From Pseudomonadota bacterium (lineage in GTDB: Bacteria; Pseudomonadota; Gammaproteobacteria; Burkholderiales; Eutrophovitaceae): a stretch of 64,000 nt of DNA. Shown here one piece after another: positions 49,147-59,321 of the stretch. The stretch covers positions 61,635-125,634 of the forward strand of contig JAQBTV010000005.1 of assembly GCA_027624715.1 (NCBI GenBank), written 5' to 3'. Position numbers and translations under genes: made by a program. Position 1 is the first letter of the stretch; every line of letters starts with the position of its first letter. The notes below the pieces were generated by a model, which saw only the letters and a list, made by a program, of their open reading frames with translations, was not told where the DNA came from and did not search any database.

Positions 49147-50015
49147 GGGGTCGAATCTTCACGAACAAGACCACACTGTTCTTCTAATTGAGTTACCTCG
49201 CTGGTTTTAAGCTCCAACCACTTTCCTCGAGTAAGCCGTGGTGGAAGAACAATACCTCCAAATCGGATTCTAATGAGACGAGAGACTTGATATCCCAGAG
49301 ATTCAAACATCCGTCGAACCAATCGATTGCGACCCTCCTTCACAATCACACGATACCAGCGGTTTCGACCTTCTCCTCCAATGGGTTCACACACTTTGAA
49401 TTGACCATGACCATCAGACAGTTCAATCCCGGAGAGTAAAAGATTCATTTGTTCTAAAGTCAATTGACCGAAGATACGTGCACTGTACTCTCGCTCAGTA
49501 TCAAAACTAGGATGCATCATACAGTTTGCTAATTCACCCGAAGTCGTGAGGATGAGCAGTCCGCTCGTATTAAAATCAAGTCGTCCTATGGCAACCCACT
49601 TGGCATTTTTAGGCTTAGGAAGATTCGAAAATACGTTCTGCCTCTCTTTCGGGTCATCCCTAGAAACAATTTCACCTTCAGGCTTGTGATAAAGAATCAC
49701 TCGAGTGACCGCCCCTCCACTCACATCTACACGCCGGCGACCAAACTCAACACGATCTGTGCTTGACACGCGCATCCCGAGTGTTGCTACCTGACCGTTA
49801 ACTTTGATAAGCCCTTGCTCAATTAACTCTTCCATCTTACGACGCGAACCGATTCCAGTTTGCGCCAGCACTTTTTGCAGTTTTTGAGTTTCTCCGCTTG
49901 CAACAGGTTGGCTCTCAGAATCCGCCTTCTTACTTACACGTCTTCTTGCGTCTTCTGGTCTTTGCTTAGCCGGAGCCCTAGCGTTTGCTATTTCTCTTTT
50001 TCGTGACCTCGTCAT
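49080..50015 (-). CDS. rluB: 23S rRNA pseudouridine(2605) synthase
   Basis: 311 residues. A basic N-terminal leader (about 1-42) is followed by an S4 RNA-binding domain (LQKVLAQTGIGSRRKMEELIEQGLIKVNGQVA) and the RsuA-family catalytic domain with the Asp in IGRLDFNTSGLLILTTSG. EGRNRLVRRMFESLGYQVSRLIRIRFG is the usual end. A C-terminal tail of about 40 residues overlaps the prmB gene on the opposite strand. It modifies helix 89 of 23S rRNA. Confidence 0.95.
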   Translation of the reverse strand: MTRSRKREIANARAPAKQRPEDARRRVSKKADSESQPVASGETQKLQKVLAQTGIGSRRKMEELIEQGLIKVNGQVATLGMRVSSTDRVEFGRRRVDVSGGAVTRVILYHKPEGEIVSRDDPKERQNVFSNLPKPKNAKWVAIGRLDFNTSGLLILTTSGELANCMMHPSFDTEREYSARIFGQLTLEQMNLLLSGIELSDGHGQFKVCEPIGGEGRNRWYRVIVKEGRNRLVRRMFESLGYQVSRLIRIRFGGIVLPPRLTRGKWLELKTSEVTQLEEQCGLVREDSTPQPAKPMQRSFLDKRKTKSRPD

Positions 50016-50040
50016 GAATACCTTCGGCTAATTTTAAAAG

Positions 50041-50640
50041 CTAATCGACTATTTTTCGTTCAATGATACTCTGCGCGAGCGTACCAATATCCACATACTC
50101 AATTTCTCCTCCGGCAGGCACACCTCGAGATAACCGCGTGACCGACAGCCCAAGAGGCATTAACTTCTCACCAATATAATGAGCAGTTGCCTCACCCTCA
50201 TTGGTAAAATTTGTTGCGACAATCACTTCCTTAACTACGCCATCACTCGCACGGGCAATTAAACGATCCAACCCTATTTCTTTGGGACCTACACCGTCGA
50301 GTGGGGATAAGCGACCTAGAAGGACAAAGTAGCGCCCCTTAAATGACTGTGTCTGTTCAATCGATTGAACATCCGAAGGCATCTCAACCACGCAAACCAC
50401 ACTGTCATCACGGTTTGTTGATAAGCATAAGTCACAGACGGGTTGCTCGGAGAAATTATTGCATCGCTCGCAGTGTCGAACACGCCCAAGCGCCGTAATC
50501 AACGCTTCCGCAATATCTTGAGCAGCACTTTTATCATGTTGCATAAGATAGAATGCCATGCGCTGTGCGGCCTTAGGACCGACTCCCGGTAATTTTCTTA
50601 ACGCATCGATGACCGCTTCGAGGGCCTTAGGGGTTTTCAT
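50041..50640 (-). CDS. recR: Recombination protein RecR
   Basis: 199 residues. An HhH motif ([19 protein letters not shown]), a four-cysteine zinc finger ([16 protein letters not shown]), a Toprim domain ([17 protein letters not shown], and the [18 protein letters not shown] segment) and the C-terminal [17 protein letters not shown] are all intact. It acts with RecO and RecF in gap repair. It follows the ybaB gene by about 20 bases, the common dnaX-ybaB-recR order. Confidence 0.97.
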   Translation of the reverse strand: MKTPKALEAVIDALRKLPGVGPKAAQRMAFYLMQHDKSAAQDIAEALITALGRVRHCERCNNFSEQPVCDLCLSTNRDDSVVCVVEMPSDVQSIEQTQSFKGRYFVLLGRLSPLDGVGPKEIGLDRLIARASDGVVKEVIVATNFTNEGEATAHYIGEKLMPLGLSVTRLSRGVPAGGEIEYVDIGTLAQSIIERKIVD

Positions 50641-50660
50641 TCAAAGGACCGCCAAACACA

Positions 50661-50987
50661 TCAAAAAGGAAGCTTCATCCCTGGTGGCAACCCAAGACCA
50701 CCACTCAATCCTGACATTTTTGTTTGCGTGATCTCCTCAACCTTCCTATTCGCATCATTCATAGCAGCAGCAACTAAATCTTCAAGCATCTCTTTATCAT
50801 CACTCATGAGACTCGGATCTATATGCACCCGGCGCACATCATGACGCCCAGTCATCGTCACTTTAACAAGCCCCGCTCCAGCCTCACCCTCAACCTCCAT
50901 GTGCGCTATTTCCTCCTGCGTCTTCTTGAGCTTCTCCTGCACCTCTTGAGCCTGTTTCATCAGCCCACCCAACTGTCCTTTAAACAT
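50661..50987 (-). CDS. ybaB: YbaB/EbfC family nucleoid-associated protein
   Basis: 108 residues with [41 protein letters not shown] and the C-terminal [16 protein letters not shown]. The family forms tweezer-like dimers that bind DNA. It lies between dnaX and recR, as in E. coli. Confidence 0.96.
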   Translation of the reverse strand: MFKGQLGGLMKQAQEVQEKLKKTQEEIAHMEVEGEAGAGLVKVTMTGRHDVRRVHIDPSLMSDDKEMLEDLVAAAMNDANRKVEEITQTKMSGLSGGLGLPPGMKLPF

Positions 50988-51035
50988 ACCTACTCCAATA
51001 ATTCATGCGATTGATAGGAAAATTTATAACGTACA

Positions 51036-52616
51036 TTATTTGGTGGATCGGATAGACTCCGTAACCAGCTTACCACCGAGATTCTCTTTTAGACTCTTAA
51101 CAAATGGGTCTTTCTCCAAATCTCGACTTATTTGATCCAGTCGCTTTTTTTTCTCAATCTGCTCGTTAGCTAGAGGTGTATCGCTCACCACACCAACTTT
51201 GATCTCCAGGCGACATTTTGCATCAATGTGTTCACGAATCAATTCCTGGAGCTTACCTCGATAACGATCCTCCATTAGATGTTTCTGATCACCATCTAAA
51301 GAAAGTTTCAATACGCCCTCACCAAAACTTTCAAACTCAGCATTATCCGCTAACATTTTTGCCATACCAGATGATACTTTTTCCAAGACAAATGCCTTCC
51401 AATCTGCGTTCGTCTTAAGAACGACGGGTAATTGCGAATTGGCATCAGCTTTAGTTTCCACTTTCTGATTATTTAGGGGGTTCGATATTGGAACCATCTT
51501 AGCTACCACCTTCTTTTTTTGAGGCTCTCGATCAAGGCCATGATCAGGCAGGAAGGCCATCATACGCAGCAGAACCATCGTGAAACCAACTTTCTCATCC
51601 GGTGCCAGCGGCAAATCACGCTTACCAACAGTCACGATTTGATACAAAAGCTGCAAATGCTCTTCATCCGTTTGATCAACCAGCCGCTGATATCCTTCGA
51701 TTAAACGCTCATCCAGACCCTGAGTCGTGAGAGAGAACAACGATAGACGCTGCAATAAAGACGCCATTTCATCTAACACGAAGGCAAAAGAAGCCCCCAT
51801 ACGCTCAATCTCACCAATCTTTTGCGTCAATAGATCAGCATCTTGGTTCAATGTGATTTCCACCAAATCTTGAACAAGCGACTCATCGACAACACCTAAC
51901 ATCGACTTCACCGACTCTTCTTCTACTTTACCGTTTCCTTGCGCAATAGATTGATCAAGTAAAGATAGTCCATCTCTTAAACTTCCTCTTGCATAACGGC
52001 TCAATAACTCAATCCCCTGAGAATCAAATTCAATGTTCTCGTCTCGCAAGATCTTCTTCATTTGCTCTTCAATGATTGGGACAGGAATGGGCTTAAGGTT
52101 GAATTGCAAGCAACGTGACAGAACGGTTACCGGAACCTTTTGCGGATCCGTAGTTGCCAAGATGAATTTTACGTGCTCAGGAGGCTCCTCAAGTGTCTTC
52201 AACATCGCGTTGAAGGCTGATCGAGAAAGCATATGCACCTCATCGATAATAAAAATTTTATATTCGCCAACAGTCGGCTTATACGCAGCCGTCTCCAAAA
52301 GATCCCTCATATTATCCACTTGGGTATTAGAGGCCGCATCCAACTCGATTACATCAATAAAACGTCCTTGATCAATTGACAGGCACGAGTCACAAACCCC
52401 ACACGGGTCAGCGTTATTGAGTGCGTTGCAATTTAACGCTTTGGCAATAATGCGCGCCAGCGTTGTTTTACCAACGCCTCGCGTACCTGCGAACAACCAA
52501 GCGTGGTGAACCCTACCTTGTTGAAGAGCATTGGTAAGCGCTCTCACCACATGGTCTTGTCCAACCAGCTCAGAGAACGTTTTTGGTCGCCATTTTCGTG
52601 CTAAAGCTAAAGACAT
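51036..52616 (-). CDS. dnaX: DNA polymerase III subunits gamma and tau
   Basis: 526 residues for the full-length form. Domain I has Walker A FAGTRGVGKTTLAR, a four-cysteine zinc module (CNALNNADPCGVCDSC) and the Walker B IIDEVHM; domains II-III end near residue 360. The tau-specific C-terminal region is shorter than in E. coli (643 residues) and is lysine/glutamate-rich. At codons 366-368 the sequence C-AA AAA AAG allows a -1 slip that would give a 372-residue gamma. It loads the sliding clamp. The SRP RNA gene lies just upstream. Confidence 0.96.
   Translation of the reverse strand: MSLALARKWRPKTFSELVGQDHVVRALTNALQQGRVHHAWLFAGTRGVGKTTLARIIAKALNCNALNNADPCGVCDSCLSIDQGRFIDVIELDAASNTQVDNMRDLLETAAYKPTVGEYKIFIIDEVHMLSRSAFNAMLKTLEEPPEHVKFILATTDPQKVPVTVLSRCLQFNLKPIPVPIIEEQMKKILRDENIEFDSQGIELLSRYARGSLRDGLSLLDQSIAQGNGKVEEESVKSMLGVVDESLVQDLVEITLNQDADLLTQKIGEIERMGASFAFVLDEMASLLQRLSLFSLTTQGLDERLIEGYQRLVDQTDEEHLQLLYQIVTVGKRDLPLAPDEKVGFTMVLLRMMAFLPDHGLDREPQKKKVVAKMVPISNPLNNQKVETKADANSQLPVVLKTNADWKAFVLEKVSSGMAKMLADNAEFESFGEGVLKLSLDGDQKHLMEDRYRGKLQELIREHIDAKCRLEIKVGVVSDTPLANEQIEKKKRLDQISRDLEKDPFVKSLKENLGGKLVTESIRSTK
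51499..51520 (-). promoter_or_regulatory. Programmed -1 frameshift site in dnaX
   Basis: The heptamer A AAA AAG (51519 down to 51513) is in the zero-frame phase needed for -1 slippage (CAA AAA AAG). After the slip the ribosome reads GAA GGT GGT AGC TAA, so the product ends at 51499 after K368 plus four residues. A GAGAG sequence lies a few bases upstream and a GGTTC/GAACC hairpin downstream. E. coli dnaX uses the same heptamer to make gamma. Confidence 0.7.
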
Positions 52617-52660
52617 CTCAATATTTAGTGTTCACTGGCTCAAGAGTACAGGAAAGAGGT

Positions 52661-52756
52661 GGCGAGCCAAACCCCCGGCACTTACAAATAATAGCTGTGG
52701 CTGCTTCCTTCCGGCCCTGACCAGGTTCACTACTTTGCAATGCGGGGAGGCCCGCC
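52661..52756 (-). ncRNA. ffs: Signal recognition particle RNA (4.5S, small bacterial type)
   Basis: About 96 bases. The minus strand contains GGTCAGGGCCGGAAGGAAGCAGCC, the tetraloop-capped domain IV with its conserved internal loops. The ends GGCGGGCC and GGCTCGCC pair to close the long hairpin. The RNA binds Ffh and directs membrane-protein targeting. It lies 44 bases upstream of dnaX on the same strand, a position seen in many bacteria. End positions are set from the outer pairing and may be off by a few bases. Confidence 0.93.
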
Positions 52757-52808
52757 ATAAGCTTAAACGTTCGATAATCCAAGCCGTAGTCTACCCGCCT
52801 TCAATAAA

Positions 52809-54335
52809 TTATGCTGATACAACTGGAATTTGTGCAATCTTACTTTTCCAAAATTTAGGGCCTGTTTGATGCACCGATTCTCCCGTACTGTCTACCGCCA
52901 CAGTCACCGGCATATCACGTACCTCAAATTCGTAAATTGCCTCCATGCCTAAATCCTCAAACGCCACCACTCTTGACGATTTAATCGCTTTGGCGACTAG
53001 ATACGCTGCACCTCCGACCGCCATTAAATACACGGCCTTATGTTTTTTAATGGCCTCAATCGCGACAGGACCACGCTCAGCTTTCCCAACCATGCCAAGC
53101 AACCCTGTTTGCGATAACATCATTTCGGTAAATTTATCCATTCTGGTAGATGTCGTAGGGCCAGCCGGCCCCACCACTTCATCACCAACCGGATCAACCG
53201 GGCCCACGTAATAGATGAATCTACCCTCAAAATTAACTCCCTCGGGTAAGCCTTTTCCGCTATCCAAAAGACCTTTGATACGCTTATGTGCCGCATCTCT
53301 GCCCGTGAGAAACTTGCCATTAAGCAACAAAGTTTCACCAGCTTTCCAGCTCGCGACATCTCTCGCGGTGACTTCTTCTAGATCGACCCGTCTCGCATTA
53401 TCGGCAGCGCGCCACTCAATCGCCGGATAGTCCTCTATCACAGGAGGTATTAATACAGCAGGACCGGAACCATCAAGAATAAAATGCGCATGACGTGTCG
53501 CAGCACAGTTTGGAATCACCGCTACAGGTAGCGACGCAGCATGCGTCGGGTAATCTTTGATTTTGACGTCCAACACAGTAGTTAAACCACCCAATCCTTG
53601 CGCACCAATACCTAAGGCGTTGACTCGTTCATAGATTTCAATACGCAACTCTTCTAACTTACTCTGGGGGCCTTTAGCCTTAAGCGCTTGCATATCAATC
53701 GACTCCATCAAGGATTCTTTAGCCAAGAGCATCGCTTTCTCAGCCGTTCCACCAACGCCAATGCCCAACATGCCTGGAGGACACCAACCGGCTCCCATCG
53801 AGGGCACGACATCAACAATCCAATCTGCGAGACTGTCTGAGGGCATCAACGTCGTAAACTTTGCTTTATTCTCAGAGCCCCCGCCTTTTGCTGCAACAGT
53901 GATCTCAATGTTATTTCCTGGAACGATATCGTAATGAATAATCGCGGGCGTATTATCACGGCTATTCAACCGCTGACCTGCAGGATCATGCACAACTGAG
54001 GCACGTAGTGGGTTATCTGGATGGGTATATGCTCGACGAACACCTTCATGGATCATCTCTGATAACACCATGGTCGTACCTGACCATTGGACGTCCATGC
54101 CTAGCTTAACGAACACGACAGCCAAGCCCGTATCTTGACAAACGGGTCGACGACCGTGGGCACTCATCCTTGAATTGGTCAGAATTTGCGCGATAGCATC
54201 CCGCGCAGTAGGAGATTCCTCCCGTTCGTAAGCCAAAGCGAGCGCATCAATGTAGTCTTTCGGATGGTAGTACGAGATATATTGAAAGGCGTCTGCGATA
54301 CTATCGATTAAATCATCCTGCTTAATTAGAGCCAT
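52809..54335 (-). CDS. Fumarate hydratase, class I (iron-sulfur)
   Basis: 508 residues, single-chain class I fumarase. The three [4Fe-4S] cysteines are recognisable in RRPVCQDTGLA (C66), GWCPPGMLGIG and PNCAATRHAHF. The C-terminal beta domain has VGPAGPTTSTRMD and KHKAVYLMAVGGAAYLVAKAI. It interconverts fumarate and malate in the TCA cycle. Class I enzymes are oxygen-sensitive. Class I tartrate dehydratase is a related alternative, but the fused, full-length form favours fumarase. Confidence 0.93.
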   Translation of the reverse strand: MALIKQDDLIDSIADAFQYISYYHPKDYIDALALAYEREESPTARDAIAQILTNSRMSAHGRRPVCQDTGLAVVFVKLGMDVQWSGTTMVLSEMIHEGVRRAYTHPDNPLRASVVHDPAGQRLNSRDNTPAIIHYDIVPGNNIEITVAAKGGGSENKAKFTTLMPSDSLADWIVDVVPSMGAGWCPPGMLGIGVGGTAEKAMLLAKESLMESIDMQALKAKGPQSKLEELRIEIYERVNALGIGAQGLGGLTTVLDVKIKDYPTHAASLPVAVIPNCAATRHAHFILDGSGPAVLIPPVIEDYPAIEWRAADNARRVDLEEVTARDVASWKAGETLLLNGKFLTGRDAAHKRIKGLLDSGKGLPEGVNFEGRFIYYVGPVDPVGDEVVGPAGPTTSTRMDKFTEMMLSQTGLLGMVGKAERGPVAIEAIKKHKAVYLMAVGGAAYLVAKAIKSSRVVAFEDLGMEAIYEFEVRDMPVTVAVDSTGESVHQTGPKFWKSKIAQIPVVSA

Positions 54336-54479
54336 GGCTAGAGTCCTTAGCTTAAAGTGCTTAGATTAGATGGGCATTATAAATCACCTGTCAACTGGTA
54401 TTACGTCAACGCTCCTCTTTACTCACCATTAAGATCTCCGCAAAAGCTTAAAATCGTCATCACTAACACGCGAAAACGG

Positions 54480-54485
54480 TATAAT
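54480..54485 (+). promoter_or_regulatory. Candidate -10 box for acs
   Basis: A perfect TATAAT occurs in the 289-base gap between the fumarase start and acs, about 140 bases upstream of the acs ATG. No convincing -35 hexamer accompanies it. The rest of this gap shows no gene. Confidence 0.35.
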
Positions 54486-54624
54486 CCACGAGACGAATGA
54501 CACCGCAGTTGTAGCACTATCGGCACCATTACTTCGGTCCAGCCTATGAGGTTGTGGCGTTCACGAAGCACAACAAGCTGAAATTTATGAAAGCTGCGTG
54601 ATGGCATGATAAAAAGAGGTACGT

Positions 54625-56589
54625 ATGCCCAATATTGAATCGGTATTGCAGGAAAATCGGATTTTTAAACCGAGTAATGAGTTTGTAAAACAAGCGACTG
54701 TATCTGGACTCAGTGCCTATAAGGCCTTATGTGCCCAAGCGGAAGCCGATTACGAAGGTTTTTGGGCTAAGTTAGCGCAGGAGCATCTCTTATGGAACAA
54801 ACCATTCACAAAAATTTTAGATGACACTAATCCACCGTTTTTTAAATGGTTCCATGACGGCGAACTGAATGTTTCATACAACTGCCTTGACCGGCATTTA
54901 AATACCATCCCACACAAGACCGCGTTGATTTTCGAAGCCGACGATGGTTCCGTGACCAACGTAACCTATAAACAGCTCTACCATCGCGTGTGCCAAATGG
55001 CCAATGGCTTGAAGTCTTTGGGTATCAGGTCGGGTGACCGCATTGTGATCTACATGCCAATGTCCATCGAAGGTGTGGCCGCAATGCAAGCGTGTGCGCG
55101 CATTGGTGCTATCCACTCTGTGGTGTTTGGTGGATTCTCGGCTAAAAGTCTGCAAGAACGGATTATTGATGTCGGTGCAACCGCCGTCATTACTGCTGAT
55201 GCTCAAATTCGAGGTGGGAAAGAAATCCCACTAAAACCGACTGTCGATGAAGCGATCGCCATGGGTGGATGCGAAAAAATCAGCAATGTCGTTGTATACA
55301 AGCGTGCAGGCAACAAGATCAGCTTCGATAAGAATCGAGATGTGTGGTTACACGAGCTGACTCAAAATGAACCCGATGTCTGCGCACCCGAATGGGTCAA
55401 TGCCGAGCATCCGCTATTTATCCTCTACACCTCCGGCTCCACAGGAAAACCGAAAGGCGTACAACACAGTTCAGCAGGGTACCTCCTTCAAGCGATTCTG
55501 ACGATGAAATGGACCTTCGACCACAGAAGCTCCGATATTTTCTGGTGCACAGCTGATATCGGCTGGATCACAGGACACACCTACATCACGTATGGACCAT
55601 TGTCGGTAGGTGCTACCCAAGTAATCTTTGAAGGTGTTCCAACTTATCCGGATGCCAATCGATTCTGGAAAATGATCGATACGCATGAAGTGACCATTTT
55701 TTATACAGCACCTACTGCAATTCGCTCTCTCATCAAACTCGGACCTGATTTACCTAAAGAGCACGATCTGTCGTCTTTGAGAATACTTGGATCAGTTGGC
55801 GAGCCAATTAATCCAGAGGCATGGATGTGGTACTTCAATGCCGTTGGCGGGGGAAAGTGCCCCATTATGGACACGTGGTGGCAGACTGAGACAGGCGGGC
55901 ATATGATCACGCCACTTCCAGGTGCCACTACCCTAAAACCCGGTTCATGCACATTCCCGCTACCGGGCATAGTAGCCGATGTGGTTGATGAAACAGGCAA
56001 CCCGGTCAGCAAGGGAAATGGCGGCATCTTAGTCATCAAAAAACCATGGCCTTCCATGATCAGAAACATATGGGGAGATCCAGAGCGCTTTAAGAAAAGC
56101 TACTTTCCGGATGATTTTAAAGGAAAATATTATCTCGCGGGCGATGGCGCTAATCGTGATAAAGATGGTTATTTTTGGATTATGGGTCGCATTGACGACG
56201 TACTGAACGTCTCAGGCCATCGACTCGGAACCATGGAGATTGAGTCAGCTTTAGTCTCACATGAACTGGTTGCTGAAGCGGCAGTCGTGGGCAGGCCGCA
56301 TGACGTGAAAGGTGAATCGGTCACAGCCTTTGTCGTACTTGCTGGCGACAGACCGTCAGGCGATCAAGCAAAAGATATCGCACAAGCACTCAGGGATTGG
56401 GTCTCAAAAGAAATTGGGCCTATTGCCAAACCGGACGAGATTCGATTCGGCGATAACCTCCCCAAGACGCGTTCTGGGAAAATTATGCGCCGACTGCTTC
56501 GCTCCTTAGCCAAAGGTGAGGAGATCACTCAAGACGTCTCGACACTAGAAAATCCGCAGATTTTAGACCAACTCAAAGAGACGATTTAA
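54625..56589 (+). CDS. acs: Acetate--CoA ligase (acetyl-CoA synthetase)
   Basis: 654 residues, the usual length for Acs. The adenylate-forming motif [20 protein letters not shown] starts near residue 268; [14 protein letters not shown] and [41 protein letters not shown] are standard; the C-terminal acetylation-site lysine is in [14 protein letters not shown]. It activates acetate to acetyl-CoA. A ribosome site AGAGG lies upstream. tRNA-Ser follows. Confidence 0.97.
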   Translation: MPNIESVLQENRIFKPSNEFVKQATVSGLSAYKALCAQAEADYEGFWAKLAQEHLLWNKPFTKILDDTNPPFFKWFHDGELNVSYNCLDRHLNTIPHKTALIFEADDGSVTNVTYKQLYHRVCQMANGLKSLGIRSGDRIVIYMPMSIEGVAAMQACARIGAIHSVVFGGFSAKSLQERIIDVGATAVITADAQIRGGKEIPLKPTVDEAIAMGGCEKISNVVVYKRAGNKISFDKNRDVWLHELTQNEPDVCAPEWVNAEHPLFILYTSGSTGKPKGVQHSSAGYLLQAILTMKWTFDHRSSDIFWCTADIGWITGHTYITYGPLSVGATQVIFEGVPTYPDANRFWKMIDTHEVTIFYTAPTAIRSLIKLGPDLPKEHDLSSLRILGSVGEPINPEAWMWYFNAVGGGKCPIMDTWWQTETGGHMITPLPGATTLKPGSCTFPLPGIVADVVDETGNPVSKGNGGILVIKKPWPSMIRNIWGDPERFKKSYFPDDFKGKYYLAGDGANRDKDGYFWIMGRIDDVLNVSGHRLGTMEIESALVSHELVAEAAVVGRPHDVKGESVTAFVVLAGDRPSGDQAKDIAQALRDWVSKEIGPIAKPDEIRFGDNLPKTRSGKIMRRLLRSLAKGEEITQDVSTLENPQILDQLKETI

Positions 56590-56604
56590 TCCATCAACTT
56601 TGAC

Positions 56605-56621
56605 ATGAGTGGGTCACTCAT
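56605..56621 (+). terminator. Possible weak terminator after acs
   Basis: ATGAGTG-GGT-CACTCAT forms a perfect seven-pair hairpin 16 bases after the acs stop. There is no long T-run after it, so termination would be weak or it acts only as a 3' end stabiliser. Confidence 0.4.
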
Positions 56622-56655
56622 ATATTCTGCCCCGCTTCTTAGGCATGGATAAGCA

Positions 56656-56745
56656 GGAGAGTTGACCGAGAGGCTTATGGTGCTCGCTTGGAAAGCGTGT
56701 GTACGGTAACCCGTACCGAGGGTTCGAATCCCTCACTCTCCGCCA
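56656..56745 (+). tRNA. tRNA-Ser (GGA)
   Basis: 90 bases with encoded CCA. Acceptor arm GGAGAGT pairs with ACTCTCC followed by G-CCA. The anticodon loop TTGGAAA gives GGA for UCC/UCU codons. A long variable arm (GTACGGTAACCCGTAC) and T-arm GGGTTCGAATCCC complete the type II serine tRNA. Confidence 0.96.
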
Positions 56746-57000
56746 CCCTATTTTTATCTAATTTAATCTATATAAATCAATTATTTAAAAAGTCATTATT
56801 TTGGCGTGTGTAACATGTCTGTGTAACCAATTTGTACCCTTTACTCCACCCCTAAACATCCCGGGGGGTCTAAACAGGACTACGTGATCTATATATACCC
56901 GAGCAGATACAAATAAAGAATAGAATTGATGATGGGTTAGCCATCACACTTCATTGAACTTGATACATTTTTATAATCACGAAATAAGAAAGATAGACAA

Positions 57001-57999
57001 ATGAAAGCCATTGGATATCAAAAAATGGGGCCAATAGAGACTGCTGGTTTCACAGAATTTTCAACTGACATCCCTGATGTCGGCGTGCACGACCTTCTTG
57101 TCGAGGTGCATGGCGTTTCATTGAACCCAGTTGATACAAAGGTTCGTAAACGTACTGAACCTGAGGGGGCACCAAAAGTCCTCGGTTATGATGCAGCAGG
57201 GATTGTTAAAAAAATTGGTGGTGCCGTATCAAAATTCAGCGTTGGCGACGAAGTCTTCTACGCTGGTGATATTACACGCCCTGGCACGAACTCAGAACTA
57301 CATGTTGTTGATGAGCGCATTGTTGGTAAAAAACCGTCTTCACTTGGCATGGCCGAAGCCGCTGGCATTCCTTTAACTTCCATCACAGCCTGGGAACTGC
57401 TTTTTGACAGTCTCGGCATTACAGAGAGCGACAATGAAGCAATTCTAGTCATTGGTGGTGCTGGCGGTGTTGGTTCTATGCTTATCCAACTTGCAAAAAA
57501 ACTGACTAAACTTACTGTCATCGCAACAGCATCCCGCCAAGACACCATCGATTGGGTCAAGAAAATGGGGGCAGATCACGTCATCGATCATAGCAAACCT
57601 ATTGATACGGAGATCGAGGCATTGGGGATTCAACCAAAATATGTAGCCGCCTTGACAGGTACGGAGGGTCATTTTGACGCCATCATCAACCTGATCAAGC
57701 CTCGTGGTGCAGTTGCCTTTATCGATGATCCGGAAGTTCTAAATATTAAATCAGGTAAGCAAAAAGCCCTTCGTTTTGCTTGGGAACTAATGTTCACCCG
57801 TTCCATGTTCAAAACCCCTGACATGGATGAGCAACACAAAATTCTTAACCGTGTTTCTAAAATGCTGGACGATGGCACACTGATATCAACGGTGACCAAT
57901 AATCTTGGTAAGCTCAGTCCAAAGACTATTGTTGAGGCTCATAAGCAACAAGAAAGAGGACGTGTCATCGGTAAAAACGTGCTCGAAGGCTTGCATTAA
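57001..57999 (+). CDS. Zinc-binding alcohol dehydrogenase family / quinone oxidoreductase-like protein
   Basis: 332 residues, medium-chain dehydrogenase/reductase. GroES-like N-terminus ([43 protein letters not shown]) and a Rossmann part with [21 protein letters not shown]. The catalytic zinc ligands of true alcohol dehydrogenases are missing, as in quinone oxidoreductases. It may reduce enones or quinones with NADPH. Two small genes for a thioredoxin-like and a DUF938 protein follow. Confidence 0.87.
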   Translation: MKAIGYQKMGPIETAGFTEFSTDIPDVGVHDLLVEVHGVSLNPVDTKVRKRTEPEGAPKVLGYDAAGIVKKIGGAVSKFSVGDEVFYAGDITRPGTNSELHVVDERIVGKKPSSLGMAEAAGIPLTSITAWELLFDSLGITESDNEAILVIGGAGGVGSMLIQLAKKLTKLTVIATASRQDTIDWVKKMGADHVIDHSKPIDTEIEALGIQPKYVAALTGTEGHFDAIINLIKPRGAVAFIDDPEVLNIKSGKQKALRFAWELMFTRSMFKTPDMDEQHKILNRVSKMLDDGTLISTVTNNLGKLSPKTIVEAHKQQERGRVIGKNVLEGLH

Positions 58000-58047
58000 G
58001 AAAAGTAGTGAGGCACTTCGGTGTCACACTTTTACGGAAAGTTAAAA

Positions 58048-58596
58048 ATGTTATTAGACACGCCCATTTGTGATTTTGGCTGGGATGCGCCCGACTTCAC
58101 ACTAAAAGATTCTCATGGCCAACGCTTCACCATGAGTGATCAATTGGGTAAGCATGGGCTTCTGATCACGTTCATATGTAATCACTGCCCATATGTTCAA
58201 CGTATTGCAGCGCGCTTGGCTAATGATTGTCAGCAATTGATGGCGGAAGGAATTAGTGTGCTTGCCATCATGTCAAATGACTATGAACATCATGTTGCCG
58301 ATTCTCCAGAGAATATGAAATTATTTGCCAAGAAATATGGCTTTTCATTCCCCTATCTCATTGATGAAGATCAGTCGGTCGGACGCGAATATGGTGCAAT
58401 ATGCACTCCAGATTTCTTCGGCTTAAATTCGAATGGCAAATTGCAATATCGCGGTCGTATTGATGATGATCCAATGGGGGGCACAAACAACCGAAATCCA
58501 GAACTCTTAAATGCCATGCGCCTGATTGCTGAAACTGGGAAAGGCCCCAAGGAACAACTCCCCTCAATAGGTTGTTCGATTAAGTGGCGAAATTAG
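58048..58596 (+). CDS. Thioredoxin-like/peroxiredoxin-like family protein
   Basis: 182 residues from ATG 58048, which has GGAAAG upstream; a GTG at 58021 is possible. APDFTLKDSHGQRFTMSDQLGKHGLLITFICNHCPYVQ is the AhpC/TSA-type fold with the redox motif CNHC (C-x2-C) followed by cis-Pro region GAICTPDFFGL. No signal peptide, so cytoplasmic. It may be a thiol reductase. It follows the oxidoreductase gene by 48 bases. Confidence 0.83.
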   Translation: MLLDTPICDFGWDAPDFTLKDSHGQRFTMSDQLGKHGLLITFICNHCPYVQRIAARLANDCQQLMAEGISVLAIMSNDYEHHVADSPENMKLFAKKYGFSFPYLIDEDQSVGREYGAICTPDFFGLNSNGKLQYRGRIDDDPMGGTNNRNPELLNAMRLIAETGKGPKEQLPSIGCSIKWRN

Positions 58597-58643
58597 TTTT
58601 TAAACCGAAAACTTTACGCCCACATTAAAACTTTAAATCTTAA

Positions 58644-59255
58644 TTGTCTTTGGAAAAACCATTCTCGCCCGCATGTGAACGAAACCAAGAGCCGATTTTT
58701 TCAGCAATCAGTCCCATACTGAAAAACGTTCATGATGTGCTGGAAATTGGTTCTGGGACCGCTCAGCATGCGGTGTATTTTGCCAAGCATATGCCATGGC
58801 TCAATTGGCAATGCAGTGATGTTCAAGAAAACTTGGCTGGCATACAGATGTGGGTTGATGATGCTAATTTGAGTAACCTGTTAGCACCCATAGAACTGGA
58901 TGTGTCAACGACTTCTATCAAACGTCAATATGATGCGATCTACTCCTGTAACACCCTACACATCATGTCTGAGCAGCACGTTAAAGACTTTTTTAAACTG
59001 ATCAGTACGATTACTACTGATCATGCTGATTTAATCATATATGGTCCATTTAACTATCAGGGTCAATATACCGCAGGCAGTAATGCCGAGTTTGATCACT
59101 GGTTAAAAGAACGAAACCCTGAGAGCAGCATTCGTGACTTTGAATGGATTAATGAGCTCGCTGAGCATATTGGTTTCATCTTGGTTGATGACAAGACAAT
59201 GCCTGCCAACAATCGTTTTCTGCATTGGCACCATGCCGGCTTACCTGATCGGTAA
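58644..59255 (+). CDS. DUF938 SAM-dependent methyltransferase-like protein
   Basis: 203 residues. FSPACERNQEPIFSAISPIL, VLEIGSGTAQHAVYFAKHMP (motif I), WQCSDVQEN and SCNTLHIMSEQHVKDFF are characteristic of DUF938. The start is TTG at 58644 with no strong ribosome site; no better in-frame start is seen. The substrate is unknown. It ends a plus-strand run with the oxidoreductase and thioredoxin-like genes. Confidence 0.8.
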   Translation: MSLEKPFSPACERNQEPIFSAISPILKNVHDVLEIGSGTAQHAVYFAKHMPWLNWQCSDVQENLAGIQMWVDDANLSNLLAPIELDVSTTSIKRQYDAIYSCNTLHIMSEQHVKDFFKLISTITTDHADLIIYGPFNYQGQYTAGSNAEFDHWLKERNPESSIRDFEWINELAEHIGFILVDDKTMPANNRFLHWHHAGLPDR

Positions 59256-59321
59256 CTACCTCCATTAGAGCGGAATTGTGTTCTAGGTGTATCCATCCCT
59301 TTTTCATAGTAAGGTTCTACG

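Noticed and set aside
51121..51170. Second A-run in dnaX (AAA AAA AAG) as the frameshift site
   Set aside because: A -1 slip there leads to about 15 out-of-frame residues near the C-terminus and would not make a gamma-sized product; the heptamer at 51513-51519 fits better.
54419..54607. 62-residue minus-strand frame between fumarase and acs
   Set aside because: No ribosome site or recognisable composition; the region carries a TATAAT box and is better read as the acs upstream region.
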